DNA of 64,000 nt from Comamonadaceae bacterium G21597-S1 (GCA_027214345.1 JAPWHR010000006.1:124001-188000); one strand, 5' to 3'; counted from the first letter of the stretch, positions 51,426-60,264 are shown. Notes: a model not told the origin generated them from the sequence alone. Numbers and translations are program-made.

Positions 51426-52612
51426 CAAACCCGATCGACCCGCACGCCGGGTTTCGCGCAGAATTGCGCAGCTTCTTCCGGGACAAGGTCCCGGCCGATC
51501 TTCGCGCGCGGCTGCGCAGCGGCCTTCGTCCCAACCCTCGTGAGTGGACCGAGTGGCAGGCTGTCATGCACCGGCAAGGCTGGGGAGCACCGACATGGCC
51601 GGTGCAATACGGTGGCACCGGCTGGACCGCCGAGCAGTTGTACGTATTCGAGCAAGAGGCTGCGCGCGCCGATGCGCCAGTCCAGTTCCATCAGGGGCTG
51701 GAGTTGATCGGCCCGATCCTGTTCACCTATGGCTCCGCCGAACAGAAGGCACGATTTCTGCCACGGATTCTGTCCGGTGAAGACTGGTGGTGCCAGGGGT
51801 ATTCCGAACCCAATGCCGGATCCGACCTGGCCGCGCTGCGCACCAGCGCGGTCCTGGAAGGCGACCACTATCGCGTGAACGGCCAGAAGTTGTGGACCAG
51901 TTTTGCGCGTGAGGCGAGCATGATGTTCTGCCTCGTGCGCACGGATGCCTCGTTGCGCAAGCAGGACGGCATATCGTTGCTGTTGATCGACATGCAGTCG
52001 CCGGGCCTGCGTATCCGGCCGATCCGGACGCTGGACGAGCATTATCACGTGAATGAAGTGTTCCTCGACGACGTCATGGTCCCGGCTGCCAACCTGGTCG
52101 GAGAGGAGGGCAAGGGCTGGACCTACGGCAAGGTGCTGCTCAAGCGCGAACGCGGCATGACGGCGATTCTCGGCCTGCGCCTGGCGCGCCAGCTGGAGTG
52201 GATTGCCGAGCTGGCGGCCCAGACGCCGGCCCAGGGCGGCACCCTGGCGCAAGACCCGGTGTTTGCACACAAGCTGGCGCAGTTGCAGATCGAAGTGATG
52301 GCGCTCGACACCATGGGCCAGCGTACCGTGGCCGACGTGATGGCGGGGCTCGACTCGGGATTGCGGGGGTCGATGCTCAAGGTCCGTTGGTCGGAAATCC
52401 TGCAGCGCTCGACCGAACTGTGGGTCGAGGTCGTGGGTGATGCTGCCCATGCCTTTGCTCCTTTGGGCGACGCGGCGCAGGTTGATGCGCAGCCCGCGTA
52501 TCCGATGCCCGGTCCCATGAATGCCTATCTGCATTCGCGCGTGACATCGATCTACGGCGGCGCCAACGAGATTCAACGCAACATCATTGCGCACCGCGCA
52601 CTTGGACTCTAG
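51422..52612 (+). CDS. Acyl-CoA dehydrogenase, subunit 1 of a heteromeric pair
   Basis: A 396-residue protein from GTG. It has the acyl-CoA dehydrogenase N-, middle and C-domains: WGAPTWPVQYGGTGWTAEQL, GYSEPNAGSDLAALRTSAV, VNGQKLWTSFAREASMMFCL and SIYGGANEIQRNIIAHRALG. Paired with a second, divergent acyl-CoA dehydrogenase 12 bases downstream, as in the heteromeric enzymes for steroid side chains and other bulky acyl-CoAs. It lacks the canonical catalytic YEG Glu in the last block. Confidence 0.92.
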   Translation: MTNPIDPHAGFRAELRSFFRDKVPADLRARLRSGLRPNPREWTEWQAVMHRQGWGAPTWPVQYGGTGWTAEQLYVFEQEAARADAPVQFHQGLELIGPILFTYGSAEQKARFLPRILSGEDWWCQGYSEPNAGSDLAALRTSAVLEGDHYRVNGQKLWTSFAREASMMFCLVRTDASLRKQDGISLLLIDMQSPGLRIRPIRTLDEHYHVNEVFLDDVMVPAANLVGEEGKGWTYGKVLLKRERGMTAILGLRLARQLEWIAELAAQTPAQGGTLAQDPVFAHKLAQLQIEVMALDTMGQRTVADVMAGLDSGLRGSMLKVRWSEILQRSTELWVEVVGDAAHAFAPLGDAAQVDAQPAYPMPGPMNAYLHSRVTSIYGGANEIQRNIIAHRALGL

Positions 52613-52624
52613 GACACCCTCTCG

Positions 52625-53770
52625 ATGCATTTTTCGTTGGACGCAGAACAGCAACAGTTTCAGGAGAGCGCGGCGCGCTTCTTCCGCGACAAGGCCGGCT
52701 TCGAACGATGGCGGGCCAGCTGCGAGGTCGGCGTCCCGTTTGACCAGGCCTTGTGGTCCGACATGGCGGAGTTCGGCTGGTTTGCACTCAACCTGCCCGA
52801 AGACTGCGGAGGTTTCAATGCCGAGCCGGTCTATACGAACCTTCTGATGGAGCAGGCCGGCCGCGCGTTGTCGCGTGAGCCGCTTGTGGGCACCTGCGTG
52901 GTCGCGGCGACGTTGTTGCCGCACATGGCCGAACCCTTGCGCAGCGAACTGGCCGACGCCATCATGGCAGGCAAGGCCGTCGTGGCGCTGGCGCACGGCG
53001 AATCGCAGGCGCGCTTCGATCTGGCTGACGTCCAGGTTCGCGCGCAGGCGGTGGGCCAGGGCTTCACGTTGCATGGCCAGAAGTCCCATGTCCCCGACGG
53101 CGCGGCGGCCGACTGGTTCATCGTGCCCGCACGCAGCAGCGGCGCGAGCCGCGACCGCGACGGCATCAGCCTGTTCCTGGTGCCAGCCGGCTGCCGCGGC
53201 CTGACGCGCCATGGCGTGCGCAGTGCGGATCATCGGCACCATGCGCGGCTGCAGCTGGACGCGACACCGGTGGACATGAATGCCCTGATCGGACAGGTGG
53301 GCCACGGACTGGAACTGCTCGAGCTGGCCGTCGACCATGCCATCGTGGCCGGCCTGGCGCAAGCCGTCGGCATCATGGAGGCCTTGCGCGACGCGACCTT
53401 GGCCTACCTGAAGACCCGCGAGCAGTTCGGTGTGCCCATCGGCAGCTTTCAGGTGCTGCAACACCGCATGGTCGACATGGAGATCGCCTGCGAAGAGGCG
53501 CGTGCCATGTTGTGGCAGGCAAGCTCGCACCTGTTGTCGCCGTCCGCGCAGCGGCGGCGGGCCGTGTCGGCCGCCAAGGTTCGGGTCGGGCAGACATCGT
53601 TGTTCGTCGGGCATCAGGCGGTGCAATTGCACGGCGGCATCGGAACCACCGACGAACTCATCGTCAGCCATTACCTCAAGCGGCTGCTCATGCTGGAGTC
53701 GAGTTTCGGCCATGCGGACTTCCACCGTCGCCGCTTCATCGACGCCGATGCCGAACTGGCGGCTGCCTGA
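52625..53770 (+). CDS. Acyl-CoA dehydrogenase, subunit 2 of a heteromeric pair
   Basis: A 381-residue protein: FSLDAEQQQFQESAARFFRD, FGWFALNLPEDCGGFNAEPV, degenerate middle domain, LAYLKTREQFGVPIGSFQVL and AVQLHGGIGTTDELIVSHYL. The middle domain departs strongly from subunit 1, as expected when only one subunit of the pair holds the FAD site properly. Located 12 bases after subunit 1 and 81 bases before the hydratase. Confidence 0.9.
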   Translation: MHFSLDAEQQQFQESAARFFRDKAGFERWRASCEVGVPFDQALWSDMAEFGWFALNLPEDCGGFNAEPVYTNLLMEQAGRALSREPLVGTCVVAATLLPHMAEPLRSELADAIMAGKAVVALAHGESQARFDLADVQVRAQAVGQGFTLHGQKSHVPDGAAADWFIVPARSSGASRDRDGISLFLVPAGCRGLTRHGVRSADHRHHARLQLDATPVDMNALIGQVGHGLELLELAVDHAIVAGLAQAVGIMEALRDATLAYLKTREQFGVPIGSFQVLQHRMVDMEIACEEARAMLWQASSHLLSPSAQRRRAVSAAKVRVGQTSLFVGHQAVQLHGGIGTTDELIVSHYLKRLLMLESSFGHADFHRRRFIDADAELAAA

Positions 53771-53851
53771 GGCCTGTGTGGCGTTCCTGCGGCGCCTGGC
53801 GACTTCCGATCGGCCCGTGTGGCCCGTTCTTCAACCCATTCCTGGAGCAAC

Positions 53852-54619
53852 ATGAACTTCATCAAGACCGAGGTCAAGGACCACATCGCCACCGTCGTGA
53901 TCGACGCACCACCTGTCAATGCCGTTTCGTTCGAGCTGATGAAGGAGATCATCGCGACCTTCGATGCATTGAGTGAAACGGACGACGTGCGGGTGGCGGT
54001 CCTGACCGCGGCGGGAAAGGTCTTCTCGGCCGGTGTCGACATCAAGTCGCGCGTCGGCGCGCAATACCAGCCCGGAGACCGTCTGGCCAATGCCCGCCTG
54101 GCGCGTGAGATGAGTTATTGCATGATCGAATGCAAGAAGCCCATCATTGCCGCCGTCAACGGCCCGGCGCTTGGTGCCGGTCTCGGGCTGGCGTCGTCGT
54201 GCGACATCCTGGTCTGCTCGGAAACGGCGTCGTTCGGCCTGCCCGAGATCGACGTGGGCCTGATGGGCGGAGGCAAACACGCCATGCGGCTGTTCGGTCA
54301 TTCGCTGACCCGGCGCATGATGCTTACCGGTTACCGTGTGCCGGCGTCGGAGCTGTACCGTCTGGGTATCGTGGAGGCTGCGTTGCCCGCAGCGGAGTTG
54401 ATGCCGTACGCGCTGGACATGGCCGCCGTGATTGCCTCCAAGAGCCCGATTGCGAGTCGTACCGCCAAGCACTCGGCCTCGACCATCGAGTCCATGGGCC
54501 TGCGCGACGGCTATCGTTTCGAGCAGACGCTGACCGCCGACCTGGGCCGCACCGAGGACTCCAGGGAGTCGATGCGTGCCTTTGCCGAGAAGCGCAAGCC
54601 GGTCTTTACGGGGCGATGA
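53852..54619 (+). CDS. Enoyl-CoA hydratase/isomerase-family protein
   Basis: A 255-residue crotonase-fold protein with CTGGAG before the ATG. Oxyanion-hole segments: AAGKVFSAGVDIKSR and NGPALGAGLGLASSCDILVC; then SFGLPEIDVGLMGGGKHAMR. It would hydrate or isomerise the enoyl-CoA made by the dehydrogenase pair. The C-terminal part (FAEKRKPVFTGR) is usual for the family. Last evident catabolic gene of the island. Confidence 0.93.
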   Translation: MNFIKTEVKDHIATVVIDAPPVNAVSFELMKEIIATFDALSETDDVRVAVLTAAGKVFSAGVDIKSRVGAQYQPGDRLANARLAREMSYCMIECKKPIIAAVNGPALGAGLGLASSCDILVCSETASFGLPEIDVGLMGGGKHAMRLFGHSLTRRMMLTGYRVPASELYRLGIVEAALPAAELMPYALDMAAVIASKSPIASRTAKHSASTIESMGLRDGYRFEQTLTADLGRTEDSRESMRAFAEKRKPVFTGR

Positions 54620-54708
54620 CCACAGGCATACTTGGCGGGCCGATGCCGGCTGAATCTCGGCGGGCGCATGCGTCGGCATCCTTTCGTCATTGTTCAGGGA
54701 GAACATCC

Positions 54709-55845
54709 ATGAAACCCACCGCATCCTTCGCAGCGTCCATCGTGCTTGCCGTACTGGCTGGCAGCCTGCAGGCCCAGACCACGATCGAACCCGCCAAGCC
54801 GATACCGCCCAAGACACAAACCGGCAAACTCAATGCGATCACCGACGTGCCCGGCATCGAGGTCGGCAACTTCGAGCAGCGTTTCACCGGCACCACGGTG
54901 GTGTTGGCGCCCAAGGGCGCGGTCGGAGGCGTCGACGTGCGCGGATCGGCCCCTGGTACGCGCGAGACCGACCTGCTGGATCCGACCAACCTGGTCGACA
55001 AGGTGGATGCGGTGGTGCTGACCGGTGGCAGTGCCTTCGGGCTGGATGCCGCCCACGGCGTGATGTTGTGGCTGGAGGAGAACAAGCGGGGCTGGAATGT
55101 CGGCCGGGGCAACGTGGTGCCGATCGTGCCGGCGGCCGTGTTGTACGACCCCGGCCGTTTCGGGCGCGCCTTCAACGACCGGCCCACGCACGCATTCGGA
55201 CGCAAGGCGGCGGAAAACGCATCCGCCGGCCCGGTGGCGATGGGCAATGTCGGCGCGGGTGCCGGCGCCATCGCGGGCGGCCTCAAGGGTGGCCTGGGCA
55301 CGGCGAGCACCGACCTGGGCAACGGCGTCATCGTGGGCGCCATCGTCGCGGTGAATCCGGGCGGCTCGACCGTGAATCCGGCCACCGGCGAGTTCTATGC
55401 GAAATACCTCGAGGTGGGGGACGAGTTCGGCCCCTTGAAAGCGCCATTCGCCCAGGGCCGGGCCACGGGCGATCTGTTTGCGCTCGGTGCCGGCGAGCCG
55501 GTCAAGAACACGACCATCGCCGTGGTCGCGACCAACGTCAAGCTGACCAAGGCCCAGGCCCAGAAGATCGCCGAGATGGCCCAGGACGGCCTGGCCCGTG
55601 CGATCCGTCCCGCGCACACCATGTTCGACGGCGACACCGTGTTCGTGCTCGGCACCGGATTGATCGACCTGGACACGCTCAAGCAGGAGGCGTCCTGGGG
55701 TTTCACGCCGGCCAACATCAATCTGCTGGGATCCACCGCCGCCGACACGCTCGCACGTGCCATCGTGCGGGCCATGCTGCATGCCGAGACCGTTGGCACG
55801 ACGCCGAGTTACAAGGACCGGTTTCCGGCGGCTTTCGGCAAGTGA
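54709..55845 (+). CDS. Exported P1 (S58, DmpA-like) family peptidase
   Basis: A 378-residue protein with AGGGAGAAC before the ATG and a signal peptide (SIVLAVLAGSLQAQTT). P1-family features are ITDVPGIEVGNFEQRFTGTT, VVLTGGSAFGLDAAHGVM, GPVAMGNVGAGAGAIAGGLK and the likely self-cleavage and nucleophile region VKNTTIAVVATNVKL (Thr in place of the Ser of DmpA). These N-terminal-nucleophile enzymes act as aminopeptidases or beta-peptidases in the periplasm. It is 89 bases downstream of the hydratase, so it may be independent of the island. Confidence 0.88.
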   Translation: MKPTASFAASIVLAVLAGSLQAQTTIEPAKPIPPKTQTGKLNAITDVPGIEVGNFEQRFTGTTVVLAPKGAVGGVDVRGSAPGTRETDLLDPTNLVDKVDAVVLTGGSAFGLDAAHGVMLWLEENKRGWNVGRGNVVPIVPAAVLYDPGRFGRAFNDRPTHAFGRKAAENASAGPVAMGNVGAGAGAIAGGLKGGLGTASTDLGNGVIVGAIVAVNPGGSTVNPATGEFYAKYLEVGDEFGPLKAPFAQGRATGDLFALGAGEPVKNTTIAVVATNVKLTKAQAQKIAEMAQDGLARAIRPAHTMFDGDTVFVLGTGLIDLDTLKQEASWGFTPANINLLGSTAADTLARAIVRAMLHAETVGTTPSYKDRFPAAFGK

Positions 55846-55864
55846 TGCCCGGGTGAGCGGCGTG

Positions 55865-55884
55865 CCGGCGCACTTCGGCGCCGG
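55865..55884. terminator. Hairpin between P1 peptidase and acetyltransferase genes
   Basis: CCGGCGC and GCGCCGG form a 7-bp stem around ACTTCG, 19 bases after the peptidase stop and before the convergent acetyltransferase stop. There is no T-run, so it is a weak candidate. Confidence 0.4.
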
Positions 55885-55939
55885 TTCGCGGCGTTCGACC
55901 TGAAGAATACCCAGGCCGGACGCGGATGGCGCGTATGGC

Positions 55940-56410
55940 TCAGGGCGTCGCCGCCACGTGTTTGTGCAGCCGCACGGCGTCGATCCGGCCTTCGTAATAA
56001 CCGCCGACCATGCCACCCTGGCGGTAACCCAGGTGCTGGTAGAAGGCGATGGCGTTGACGTTGTCGGCACGGCATTCGAGCCGGATCTCGGTGCTGCCGG
56101 CCAGCCGCGCCGAGTGTTCGAGCCAGCGCAACAACTGCTTGCCCATGCCCCGGTGCCGCAGCAGCGGCGAGACGGCCAGCAACACCAGATGGGCGGCACC
56201 GTCGTCCGGATACTGCATGATGCCGAAACCCTCGAGGCGCTCGTCCTTCAGCAGCACCGCCACGTTCGTCGACGCGTCGTCGATGGCCTGCGACACCCGC
56301 TGCGCCGTCCAGCTCCAGCCCAGGCCGTGCTCGATCCAGTCGCGCGACATGCGGGCGATGGCATGTGCTTCGGCGCGATGCGCCAGGCGGATCGTGGGCG
56401 GGGCGGGCAT
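55940..56410 (-). CDS. GNAT-family N-acetyltransferase
   Basis: A 156-residue protein from the ATG at 56410 (the frame upstream reads into the previous gene). Acetyl-CoA site is HLVLLAVSPLLRHRGMGKQL (Q/RxxGxG/A), then EIRLECRADNVNAIAFYQHL and GYRQGGMVGGYYEG, as in RimI/GNAT proteins. Substrate unknown. It lies 115 bases downstream of the hydratase of the second catabolic operon, on the same strand, with no ribosome site visible. Confidence 0.8.
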   Translation of the reverse strand: MPAPPTIRLAHRAEAHAIARMSRDWIEHGLGWSWTAQRVSQAIDDASTNVAVLLKDERLEGFGIMQYPDDGAAHLVLLAVSPLLRHRGMGKQLLRWLEHSARLAGSTEIRLECRADNVNAIAFYQHLGYRQGGMVGGYYEGRIDAVRLHKHVAATP

Positions 56411-56524
56411 GGGGGAATTGTGGCGGCAAGGGCAGGCAGGCTTGCCTGCGAACAAGCCGCCGTCGGTCCGGATCGCATTCCCGCCGCGCGGGCCTTGCGC
56501 CAGCGCCCGCGTGTGCGACACCGA

Positions 56525-57298
56525 TCACTTGCGCAACTGTCGTTGCGTATAGGCCAGGATCCGGTCCTTGAGGCCGGCGCGCGCCGCCGACGCGACCAAT
56601 GTGGCCAGATCGGCCGCGGCGCCGCAAGCGGCGCGGGGGCGGCGACGGTTTTCGGTTGCGGCATGGATGGCCGCGTGGGTCGTGGCGTCGAGTCGGCGGG
56701 CGGCCACGCAGCGCGCGTGCAGGTCGTCGGCAAGCGTGGCGCGCGCCACCCGGCGCTGCGCCAGGCCATGCGTGAGCGCCGCCTCGGCGGGTATCGTCTC
56801 GCCGGTCTCGATCCAGCGGTGGGTGACGGCCGCGCCCACGGCCTCGGCCAGGCGCGCCGTCCCCAGCACCAGGCCGAAACCCGCTCCGGGAAAGGCGAAC
56901 TGCGCGTCGTCGACGATCCAGCGCTCCGAGCAGGCGCAGACGATGTCGGCGCCCGCGCCCATGGTGCGACCATGGGCCAGCGCCAGTGTGGGAAACGGTG
57001 CGGTATGGATGGCCTGCAGCATCAGTTCGACCCGTGTGAATCGCGCCAACAGGCTGTCGTCGGTCTCGTGTTCCAGCGATGACAGGTCGAAGCCGGTGCA
57101 AAAGTGCTTGCCTTCGCCTGACAGCACCATTAGTCGGGTCGGCTCCTTGCGCGCCAGATGTACGGCCGCGTCGATGTCGGCGACCAGCGCGGCCGACAAG
57201 GCGTTGCCTTTGTCCGGACGGTTCAGCCGGATGTGCACGATGCCATCATCGCGGGTGACCTGCACGAGGGTTGGACCCGGGGTCATGGGCGTGCTCAT
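56525..57298 (-). CDS. Enoyl-CoA hydratase/isomerase-family protein (second operon)
   Basis: A 257-residue crotonase-fold protein: VHIRLNRPDKGNALSAALVA, SGEGKHFCTGFDLSSLEHE and AHGRTMGAGADIVCACSERW (oxyanion hole). The C-terminal third is Ala/Arg-rich and shorter than usual. Start overlaps the stop of the cupin dioxygenase gene (ATGA), so the two are coupled. It should act on the CoA thioester made by the CoA-transferase of the same operon. Confidence 0.88.
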   Translation of the reverse strand: MSTPMTPGPTLVQVTRDDGIVHIRLNRPDKGNALSAALVADIDAAVHLARKEPTRLMVLSGEGKHFCTGFDLSSLEHETDDSLLARFTRVELMLQAIHTAPFPTLALAHGRTMGAGADIVCACSERWIVDDAQFAFPGAGFGLVLGTARLAEAVGAAVTHRWIETGETIPAEAALTHGLAQRRVARATLADDLHARCVAARRLDATTHAAIHAATENRRRPRAACGAAADLATLVASAARAGLKDRILAYTQRQLRK

Positions 57299-57885
57299 GC
57301 CTCGTTCCTGGCCCACAGGTTGGGCACGAGCGTGTTGGAGTAACCCGACACGAACGGTTTTGCGACTCCGGTGTCCGGCGAGTAGGCATGGCGCTCGATG
57401 CGGCCGATATTGCCCCCGTACAGATGGATGCTGATCGAGACGCGATCATCGAACGCATTGCGCACCTGATGGATGTCGCCGATGCTCGGTGACACCAGGT
57501 CGAGGTCGCCCGGCGCGAGCTGTTCCTCGTTGGCGTCGGCCACGAGTGCCCCGCGGCTGTCGCGGCTGAACCGGCGCGCACATTCCGCGCCCCGCAACAT
57601 GGCGATGATGCCCCAGACCGTGTGGTCGTGGATCGGCGTCTTCTGTCCCGGTCCCCAGACGAAGCTGACCAGCGAGAAGCGGTCGAGCGGGTCGCCGTAC
57701 AGCAGGTGCTGCTGGTAGTAGCGGGTATCGGGTACCGCCATGGTGCCGGGCAGCCAATCGTCGTGTGACACCAGTTCGCGCATCAGCGGGGCTGCCTGTT
57801 CCAGCAACTGCTCTTCGGCGATGGGCCTCTGCTCGACGAGGCGGGTCATGCGTTGCACGAATTCCAGCAGACGGTTGCCTGACAT
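57295..57885 (-). CDS. Cysteine-dioxygenase-like thiol dioxygenase (cupin)
   Basis: A 196-residue cupin with AAGGAG before the ATG. The iron-binding His pair is in TPIHDHTVWGIIAMLRGAEC and the third His in IGDIHQVRNAF, followed by SISIHLYGGNIGRIERHAY, the pattern of the cysteine/3-mercaptopropionate dioxygenases. They convert a thiol to a sulfinate with O2. Encoded between a family III CoA-transferase (4 bases upstream) and a hydratase (4-base overlap), which resembles the thio-acid pathways where a mercapto acid is oxidised to a sulfino acid and then activated with CoA. Confidence 0.85.
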   Translation of the reverse strand: MSGNRLLEFVQRMTRLVEQRPIAEEQLLEQAAPLMRELVSHDDWLPGTMAVPDTRYYQQHLLYGDPLDRFSLVSFVWGPGQKTPIHDHTVWGIIAMLRGAECARRFSRDSRGALVADANEEQLAPGDLDLVSPSIGDIHQVRNAFDDRVSISIHLYGGNIGRIERHAYSPDTGVAKPFVSGYSNTLVPNLWARNEA

Positions 57886-57889
57886 GACG

Positions 57890-59071
57890 CTACTCCTTGA
57901 TCGTCGTCGACGTTGCGCTGTTGGCATATTGCCGGCGAACCGCGTCGGTATGTTGGCCCAGTGCCGGTGGTGGCATGCGGATCGGAAATCCCTGGCCATT
58001 GATCCGGATGGGCGATACAAAGGTCCGGGTGGTATCGCCGGTGGGCAGGCTCAGTTCCTGGACCCAGCCCATGTGCCGGGTCTGCACGTCGTCCAGCGCC
58101 GCGGCATAGTCATTGATGCGCGCGTGCGGAACGCCCGCGGCCTCGAACGCCGCGATCCAGTGGTCCACCGGCTTGTTGCCGAACGTGGCTTCCAGGATGT
58201 CCTTGAGTGCCGCCTGGTTGGCCGCCCGGTCGGTGGTGGTGGCGAACCGGGGGTCGTCCGGCAAGGTGGGCAATTCGACCACGCGGCACACGGCGAGCCA
58301 GAGCTTGTGGTTGCCTGCCGCAACGGCGAAATAACCGTCGCGGGCCTTGAACGCCTGGTAGGGCGCATTGCGGGGATGGGCGGAACCCAGCTTGCGCGGG
58401 CTGACCCCATTGCCGAAATATTCGCTGGTCTGCAATGCGCCGACACCCAGCGTGCAGCCGAACATCGGTACGTCGATGTGTGCGCCCTTGCCGCCGGCAC
58501 GGACATGGGCCAGCGCCGCCGCGATCGAGAAAGCGGCGTACAGGCCCGACGCGAAGTCGGACAGCGGCACACCACACTTGACCGGCGGGCCATCGGCTTC
58601 GCCGGTCACGCTCATGACGCCGGCGGCGGCCTGTATGGTCAGGTCGAACCCGCCTTCGGTCGCACGCGGGCCACTCTGGCCATAGGCGGAGATCGAGCAA
58701 TACAGCAGGCGCGGGTGCGCGTCGGCGAAGCTGGCATACCCCAGGCCGAGGCGGTCCATGACGCCGGGGCGGTTGTTCTCGACCACGATGTCGGCGTCCA
58801 GGATCAGCCGGCGCGCCAGCGCCACGTCGTCGGCCTGCTTGAGGTCGAGCACGATCGAGCGCTTGTTCCGGTTCAGCGACGCAAAGTTCTCGCTGTAGCC
58901 ATTGCGCAAGGGAGGCCATTGGCGCAGGCCGTCGCCCGCCGGCGGTTCCACCTTCACGACGTCGGCGCCGAGGTCGGCCAGCAACATGGCAGAAAAAGGG
59001 CCGGCGGCCGTCGAGCAGAACTCGATCACGCGGACTCCCGCGAGAGGAAGGTTGGCAGTGGCAGTGGTCAT
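57890..59071 (-). CDS. CaiB/BaiF family III CoA-transferase
   Basis: A 393-residue protein: GVRVIEFCSTAAGPFSAMLL, ADLGADVVKVEPPAGDGLRQ, SLNRNKRSIVLDLK, VENNRPGVMDRLGLGY, the region around the catalytic Asp VPLSDFASGLYAAFSIAAAL and HIDVPMFGCTLGVG. It moves CoA between acids. First gene of the operon CoA-transferase, thiol dioxygenase, hydratase (then possibly the acetyltransferase); the promoter region (59072-59324) carries a dyad and is shared with nothing divergent. Confidence 0.92.
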   Translation of the reverse strand: MTTATANLPLAGVRVIEFCSTAAGPFSAMLLADLGADVVKVEPPAGDGLRQWPPLRNGYSENFASLNRNKRSIVLDLKQADDVALARRLILDADIVVENNRPGVMDRLGLGYASFADAHPRLLYCSISAYGQSGPRATEGGFDLTIQAAAGVMSVTGEADGPPVKCGVPLSDFASGLYAAFSIAAALAHVRAGGKGAHIDVPMFGCTLGVGALQTSEYFGNGVSPRKLGSAHPRNAPYQAFKARDGYFAVAAGNHKLWLAVCRVVELPTLPDDPRFATTTDRAANQAALKDILEATFGNKPVDHWIAAFEAAGVPHARINDYAAALDDVQTRHMGWVQELSLPTGDTTRTFVSPIRINGQGFPIRMPPPALGQHTDAVRRQYANSATSTTIKE

Positions 59072-59185
59072 GGTCGTGATGGCATGGGGCTACTCGTCGG
59101 CGTGGTTGCATTGCGCGCGCATGGAGGGCGGCGCCGGTCTCTTGCGAACGATATCGTCGAGCCGGCATGGTAACAAGTTCTGCAA

Positions 59186-59203
59186 AAGACAACTATTGTT
59201 CTC
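59186..59203. promoter_or_regulatory. Imperfect dyad upstream of the CoA-transferase operon
   Basis: AGACAACTATTGTTCT is an imperfect palindrome (AGAxxAA / TTxxTCT) about 120 bases upstream of the CoA-transferase start. It differs from the island motif, so a different regulator, most simply the IclR protein encoded at 59325, is expected. The rest of the 253-base gap shows nothing I can name. Confidence 0.4.
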
Positions 59204-59324
59204 AAATGAGGAACCATGATTCGACGCGCCGGGTCAAGCCATCCGAGCCAGGATGCCGAAGGTCGCCCGGTGCCGGCGTCGCGGCGTCAGCCCGGAACGC
59301 ACCGGCGCATGCCCTGCCCGGTGT

Positions 59325-60089
59325 TCAGCGCCAGATGGGCAGGGGCCGTCGACCGCCCAGTCGGATCGAGATCTTCTGTGCCGCCTCGATCACCAGCGGC
59401 GCAAACTTCTTCAGCTGAGCCGGCTTGAACCGTTCCTTGGGTCCGGACAGTCCGACGGCGGCAATCGTGTTGCCCCTGGCATCGACGATCGGCGCGGCGA
59501 TGCCGGCCACGTTGATGTTCCATTCGCCACGATTGACGCCATAACCCTGGGCGCGGATCCTGGCCATTTCGTGCAGGAACCTGGCCGGATCGGTGATCGT
59601 CAGCGCGGTGCGCGATACCAGGCTCTGTGCCAGATGTTCGAGCGCCGACGGTGTTCGATACGCCAACATCGCCTTGCCGGTCGCCACGCAATGGGCACGT
59701 GCCCGCCCGCCGATCTGCGTGTAGGCGCGTACCGGGTTCGGGCTTTCGATCTTGTGCACGTACACCACGTCGTCGCCGTCGAGGACCGACAGGTGGACAG
59801 TTTCTCCGGTGCGTTGCAGCAATTCCTCCATGACGTCCTGGCCGTGCAGCTTCAGGTCGAGCTTGGACAACACGGCGGAACCCAGTTCCCACAGCTTGAT
59901 TGACGCCGCATAGGCGTTGCCGTCTTCCTGGCGGATCACATAGTGACGCTCGGTCAGGGCCTGCAGCAGGCGGTGCACATTACTCTTGGCCAGGTTCAGC
60001 GTGGTCGCCATCTCGGTCAGGGTCAACGGCCGGTCGCTATGGGCCAGCAACTCGACGATCTCCAGGCCTTTGAGAAGCGTGTTGTTCAT
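59325..60089 (-). CDS. IclR-family regulator of the second catabolic operon
   Basis: A 254-residue IclR protein: HTH residues 1-65 (KGLEIVELLAHSDRPLTLTE, LAKSNVHRLLQALTERHYV) and effector domain (VHLSVLDGDDVVYVHKIESP, HCVATGKAMLAYRTP, GEWNINVAGIAAPIVDARGN, GPKERFKPAQL). It is upstream of and co-directional with the CoA-transferase operon, 253 bases away. Unlike the IclR protein at 49988 it has no extra C-terminal extension. Start at 60089 lacks a strong ribosome site. Confidence 0.92.
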   Translation of the reverse strand: MNNTLLKGLEIVELLAHSDRPLTLTEMATTLNLAKSNVHRLLQALTERHYVIRQEDGNAYAASIKLWELGSAVLSKLDLKLHGQDVMEELLQRTGETVHLSVLDGDDVVYVHKIESPNPVRAYTQIGGRARAHCVATGKAMLAYRTPSALEHLAQSLVSRTALTITDPARFLHEMARIRAQGYGVNRGEWNINVAGIAAPIVDARGNTIAAVGLSGPKERFKPAQLKKFAPLVIEAAQKISIRLGGRRPLPIWR

Positions 60090-60264
60090 GCGTGTTGGTT
60101 GTGCATTGTCGTAGGTCCCGACATGCCGGGCGCCGGGGCTCTCCAGCGGTCCGACGCCCATGGGGTGCCGGCCGTGATGGTCGCCGCACGGCGGGTCATT
60201 GCGTGATTGTCACGGAAGCCGACGGTCGTCGCATGTTGCCGCGGGGCAAGCCGTCACGGCGACG

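Noticed and set aside
54118-54708. N-terminal extension of the P1 peptidase frame back to 54118
   Set aside because: It overlaps the enoyl-CoA hydratase in another frame, while the ATG at 54709 has a good ribosome site and begins a signal peptide.
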